A stretch of 8,808 nucleotides of DNA from Saprospiraceae bacterium (GTDB lineage Bacteria; Bacteroidota; Bacteroidia; Chitinophagales; Saprospiraceae): the NCBI GenBank assembly GCA_007128085.1, contig SKYC01000192.1:1-8808 (forward strand), given 5' to 3'. Below the pieces are notes generated by a model. It was not told where the DNA came from. It saw only the letters and a program-made list of their open reading frames with translations, and made no database searches. Below, one piece after another: positions 7,099 to 8,808 of the stretch. Positions within the stretch are counted from its first letter, which is position 1. The number at the start of each line of letters is the position of its first letter. The position numbers and the translations under genes were made by a program.

Positions 7099-7803
7099 TT
7101 ATACCTTCTGTTCGCTTTTGAAAAATGCACTCAGAAGTACCCGGCCATCTTCATTGCCCAGTATGTCTTCTGCAGCTCTTTCGGGATGTGGCATCATCCC
7201 AAAGACATTGCCCTCTTTGTTGCAGATACCTGCAATGGAACTCACTGAGCCGTTGAAATTGGAATCATCACTCATATTACCGGAGGCATCGCAATACTGC
7301 AGGACTATTTGATTGTTTTTTTCCAGATCTTTCAGACCCTTGGAGTCGATGTAGTACCTGCCGTCGGCATGTGCAACCGGCATTTGCAGGGGCGTTTTTC
7401 GGGAGAGCCCTTCGGTCCACTTCACCGCGTTGTTGCAAACTTTTAGGTGTACGTTTTTACTCACAAACAACTGTTTTTTATTTCTGAGTAAAACGCCGGG
7501 CAACAAACCCGCTTCGCACAAAATCTGGAAACCATTGCATATCCCATAAACATAGCCTCCGTTTTGGGCGTGTTCAACTACGGCTTTCATCACCGGTGAA
7601 AACCTGGCAATGGCTCCTGACCGCAGGTAGTCTCCATAGGAAAATCCTCCCGGAAGTACAATGCAATCCTCTTTGCCAATCCCATTGAGAGATGATTCCT
7701 TGTGCCATATTTTAATTGTTTCCAGTCCCAGTACGTCTCCCATGACATGCATCATGTCGTCGTCGCAATTGGAACCCGGAAAGACCACTACCCCTACTTT
7801 CAT
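7099..7803 (-). CDS. purQ: Phosphoribosylformylglycinamidine synthase subunit PurQ (glutaminase)
   Basis: PurQ hydrolyses glutamine and passes ammonia to PurL, which converts FGAR to FGAM in the fourth step of de novo purine synthesis in the cytoplasm. The protein has 234 residues, the usual length for the separate small-subunit form. It is a class I glutamine amidotransferase: VVVFPGSNCDDD at the start (5-16), LPGGFSYGDYLRSGAIA (50-66), the nucleophile Cys89 in YGICNGFQIL (86-95), PVAHADGRY (142-150), and the catalytic His206/Glu208 in MMPHPERA (203-210). The separate PurQ implies a small-type PurL and a PurS elsewhere; none is in this window. The ATG at 7803 follows an AT-rich leader without a clear ribosome binding site. 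It is followed, 156 bases on, by dsbD on the same strand, but the functions are unrelated and dsbD appears to have its own promoter. Confidence 0.97.
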   Translation of the reverse strand: MKVGVVVFPGSNCDDDMMHVMGDVLGLETIKIWHKESSLNGIGKEDCIVLPGGFSYGDYLRSGAIARFSPVMKAVVEHAQNGGYVYGICNGFQILCEAGLLPGVLLRNKKQLFVSKNVHLKVCNNAVKWTEGLSRKTPLQMPVAHADGRYYIDSKGLKDLEKNNQIVLQYCDASGNMSDDSNFNGSVSSIAGICNKEGNVFGMMPHPERAAEDILGNEDGRVLLSAFFKSEQKV

Positions 7804-7847
7804 CTGTTTATTTTTATTAATTTAAGCCGACTACATCCGCAGCCGCA

Positions 7848-7870
7848 TTCTGAATACACCATTTTCAGAA
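7848..7870 (-). promoter_or_regulatory. Small hairpin in the purQ leader
   Basis: TTCTGAA (7848-7854) and TTCAGAA (7864-7870) form a perfect 7-bp inverted repeat with a 9-base loop, located just downstream of the predicted purQ -7 box. It could be an operator-like dyad or an RNA hairpin at the 5' end of the transcript. It does not resemble the known purine riboswitch, and its role is unknown. Confidence 0.3.
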
Positions 7871-7874
7871 GTTG

Positions 7875-7882
7875 CAAAGATA
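7875..7882 (-). promoter_or_regulatory. Putative -7 box for purQ
   Basis: TATCTTTG on the minus strand is a full match to the Bacteroidetes -7 consensus TAnnTTTG. No clear TTTG is found 19-21 bases upstream. The predicted leader to the ATG at 7803 is about 65 bases. Confidence 0.45.
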
Positions 7883-7934
7883 AAAACTATATGTGGATTG
7901 AGCTTTATTCAGCGGCAAATACTGAAAAAGGGAG

Positions 7935-7980
7935 GGCGCAGAGAATGTCTCACCGCTATGGCGCAGAGCGCGCAAAGGGT
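7935..7980. repeat. Degenerate GCGCAGAG-type repeat
   Basis: GGCGCAGAG occurs at 7935-7943 and again at 7960-7968 (25-base period), the second followed by CGCGCAAAGGG. This resembles the short CGCAGAG/CGCAAAG intergenic repeats I remember from many environmental genomes. It starts the gene-free, repeat-rich right end of the window. Confidence 0.4.
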
Positions 7981-7990
7981 CTGCGGTAAT

Positions 7991-8024
7991 TTTCCGGGGC
8001 TTCGAGAGCCTCAGCCACCGGAAA
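7991..8024. repeat. Palindromic hairpin repeat, copy A
   Basis: Outer arms TTTCCGG (7991-7997) and CCGGAAA (8018-8024), middle arms GGCT (7998-8001) and AGCC (8013-8016), and inner arms GAG (8004-8006) and CTC (8010-8012) make a stem of 14 pairs with a TC bulge on the left and a single A bulge on the right. A closely similar copy lies at 8715-8746 and an inverted relative at 8113-8137. Confidence 0.65.
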
Positions 8025-8044
8025 TTCCTTGCCAGCCTCAACTA

Positions 8045-8086
8045 CCCGCTGCCTGAGGAGGTCCCTGTCAAAGGGTTTTCGAAGAC
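8045..8086. repeat. Degenerate or longer relative of the palindromic repeat
   Basis: Begins with CCCGCTGCCTGAGG (8045-8058), identical to 8110-8123 (15 identical bases counting the A before each), and ends with TTCGAAG (8078-8084). The middle differs and carries its own small inverted repeat, CCCT (8063-8066) with AGGG (8072-8075). It looks like the same family with an altered or inserted centre. Confidence 0.45.
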
Positions 8087-8112
8087 AACAATAAAACGAT
8101 CACCTAAAACCC

Positions 8113-8137
8113 GCTGCCTGAGGTTCTCGAAGGCAGC
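8113..8137. repeat. Palindromic hairpin repeat, copy C (inverted orientation)
   Basis: GCTGCCT (8113-8119) pairs with AGGCAGC (8131-8137) and GAG (8120-8122) with CTC (8126-8128), leaving a 2-base GA bulge. Read on the minus strand this has the same design as copy A (arm, TC bulge, GAG, 3-base loop, CTC, arm), but the outer arms differ in sequence on both sides so that pairing is kept. Confidence 0.6.
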
Positions 8138-8138
8138 A

Positions 8139-8275
8139 TTAAGAAAGAGAAGAAATCCAAGACAATTATTTAAAGATTCATGAATGAGTCCTCTCAGAAT
8201 ACACATTTCCACATCTAAACTGATGAGTTAATTTTTTGCCATGTAATTAGGTAAAGCGTGTATTTAATTCCTTTC
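8139..8275. other. Gene-free AT-rich stretch
   Basis: I see no reading frame with a recognisable protein, no RNA gene and no strong palindrome between the hairpin repeats and the head-to-head repeat pair. It is AT-rich compared with the flanking repeats. Confidence 0.5.
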
Positions 8276-8531
8276 GGGCCTTTTGCTTCTTTCTGAGGAT
8301 CCCCCCAACGCGTTGGGGGCAGGCTATTCGGTGGTGGAGCCGAAAAGACTCACTTAGTGTTTGAGTATTGTCAATTCTTCCGACTGCTAATATAAAAGCA
8401 AAAGCCTGCAAAATACTTTTTATGAAATGAATAGATTTCCACAAGCTATGAACCATCAAAGAATTGGCAAGACGAGTTTAAGTGAGTCCGGCGGAGCCTC
8501 CGTTAAATGGATCAGAAAAAGCAAACAGCCC
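8276..8531. repeat. Head-to-head pair of diverged inverted repeats (about 250 bp)
   Basis: The left arm (about 8276-8379) and the reverse complement of the right arm (about 8459-8531) share landmarks in the same order: GGGC followed by TTTGCTT and TTTCTGA, then ATCC/TCC, then GGAGCCG/GGAGGCTCCGCCGG, GACTCACTTA (8347-8356 against 8479-8488, exact), and CAATTCTT (8372-8379 against 8459-8466, exact). The left arm carries an extra palindrome, CCCCCAACGCGTTGGGGG (8302-8319). About 80 AT-rich bases separate the arms. No transposase is encoded, so this could be a MITE-like remnant or two insertions of one dispersed repeat in opposite orientation. Confidence 0.5.
8302..8319. repeat. Perfect 18-bp palindrome
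   Basis: CCCCCAACGCGTTGGGGG is its own reverse complement. It sits inside the left arm of the head-to-head repeat and has no counterpart in the right arm, so it looks like an insertion into that arm. Its C-run plus AAC resembles the palindrome at 4184-4207. Confidence 0.7.
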
Positions 8532-8543
8532 TAGACTTTTTTG

Positions 8544-8596
8544 GTTACTTTTTGGGGCAATGCCCCCCAATGAATAGGGGACACGCAAAAAGTAAC
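8544..8596. repeat. Inverted repeat able to form a cruciform or long hairpin
   Basis: GTTACTTTTTG (8544-8554) and CAAAAAGTAAC (8586-8596) are perfect 11-bp inverted repeats. The enclosed 31 bases contain GGGGCA (8554-8559) and TGCCCC (8561-8566) around a single A, and then AATGAATAGGGG, which recurs in near-identical form at 4196-4207. Confidence 0.65.
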
Positions 8597-8714
8597 AGAT
8601 TATCAAATGGGAAACCCTTGAGAAGTAGCAAGAAACATCCCCCTTTTTGGTCGACCGTAGGTAAGCAATGTGGAATATGCCTTCCCCCTCCCCAGTATAA
8701 TTATGGGGATAAAA

Positions 8715-8746
8715 TTCTGGGGCTTCGAGGGCCTCAGCCACCGGAA
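8715..8746. repeat. Palindromic hairpin repeat, copy B
   Basis: Same element as copy A: GGCT (8721-8724), TC bulge, GAG (8727-8729), loop, CTC (8733-8735), AGCC (8736-8739), A bulge, CCGGAA (8741-8746). The left outer arm is TTCTGG, keeping pairing through one G-T wobble. It differs from copy A by one base in the loop (GGC in place of AGC) and one in the left arm. Its right arm runs directly into the tandem repeat. Confidence 0.6.
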
Positions 8747-8804
8747 ACAGCCTCAGCCACCGGAAACAGCCTCAGCCACCGGAAACAGCCTCAGCCACCG
8801 GAAA
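8732..8804. repeat. Tandem repeat, 19-bp unit, about 3.8 copies
   Basis: The unit CCTCAGCCACCGGAAACAG is present three times without any difference (8732-8750, 8751-8769, 8770-8788), followed by a 16-base partial copy (8789-8804) and ATTCC-type sequence identical to the end of copy A. The unit is the right arm of the palindromic repeat plus CAG. There are no unique spacers, so it is not a CRISPR array. It reaches almost to the window edge and could continue. Confidence 0.9.
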
Positions 8805-8808
8805 TTCC

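Noticed and set aside
7804..7870. Purine riboswitch before purQ
   Set aside because: Only one short dyad is present; the conserved three-way junction and loop sequences of the known purine riboswitch are not seen.
7702..7989. 95-residue plus-strand open frame
   Set aside because: Antisense to the start and promoter of purQ and running into repeats; no support as a gene.
8247..8459. 70-residue minus-strand open frame
   Set aside because: It covers the left arm of the head-to-head repeat and its 18-bp palindrome; no protein-like pattern or promoter.
8478..8741. 87-residue minus-strand open frame
   Set aside because: It lies across the inverted repeat, cruciform and hairpin copy B, has no recognisable domain and looks like translated repeat DNA.
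8732..8808. CRISPR array
   Set aside because: Repeats are 19 bp and directly adjoining, with no unique spacers and no cas genes.

Overview
The window looks like ordinary chromosome from a member of the Bacteroidota (Bacteroidetes). I infer this from the DUF2480 protein, which to my knowledge is confined largely to that phylum, from promoter -7 boxes of the TAnnTTTG type with the -33 TTTG box exactly 19 bases upstream in one case, from the near absence of purine-rich ribosome binding sites, and from the N-terminal lipoprotein and signal-peptide style. A marine or environmental Saprospiria, Cytophagia or Flavobacteriia-like lineage is possible, but I cannot place it further.

Layout. Positions 1-1394, minus strand: a lipoprotein of unknown function followed, with an ATGA stop/start overlap, by an exported methionine sulfoxide reductase MsrA that runs off the left edge. 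Positions 1524-4076, plus strand: a small tail-anchored membrane protein, scpB (chromosome segregation and condensation), a DUF2480 protein overlapping the end of scpB, and a membrane-anchored MltD-type lytic transglycosylase. Positions 4077-4272 are a convergent intergenic stretch with GC-rich hairpins. Positions 4273-6942, minus strand: a very large DsbD-type thiol:disulfide interchange protein with a duplicated N-terminal periplasmic domain. Positions 7099-7803, minus strand: purQ, the glutaminase subunit of phosphoribosylformylglycinamidine synthase. Positions 7883-8808 hold no credible gene but several families of short palindromic repeats.

How the parts relate. An exported MsrA needs reducing power in the periplasm, and DsbD-type proteins are the usual carriers of electrons across the inner membrane, so the two redox genes about 4 kb apart could be functionally linked; this is inference. 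scpB, DUF2480 and the transglycosylase make a plausible cell-cycle and envelope group by proximity only. purQ is a stand-alone purine biosynthesis gene here.

I found no convincing previously undescribed multi-gene system. The most interesting material is the repeat-rich right end: a hairpin family in which the stem changes sequence while keeping its pairing, a 19-bp tandem expansion made from one arm of that hairpin, and a separate pair of head-to-head diverged inverted repeats about 250 bp across.
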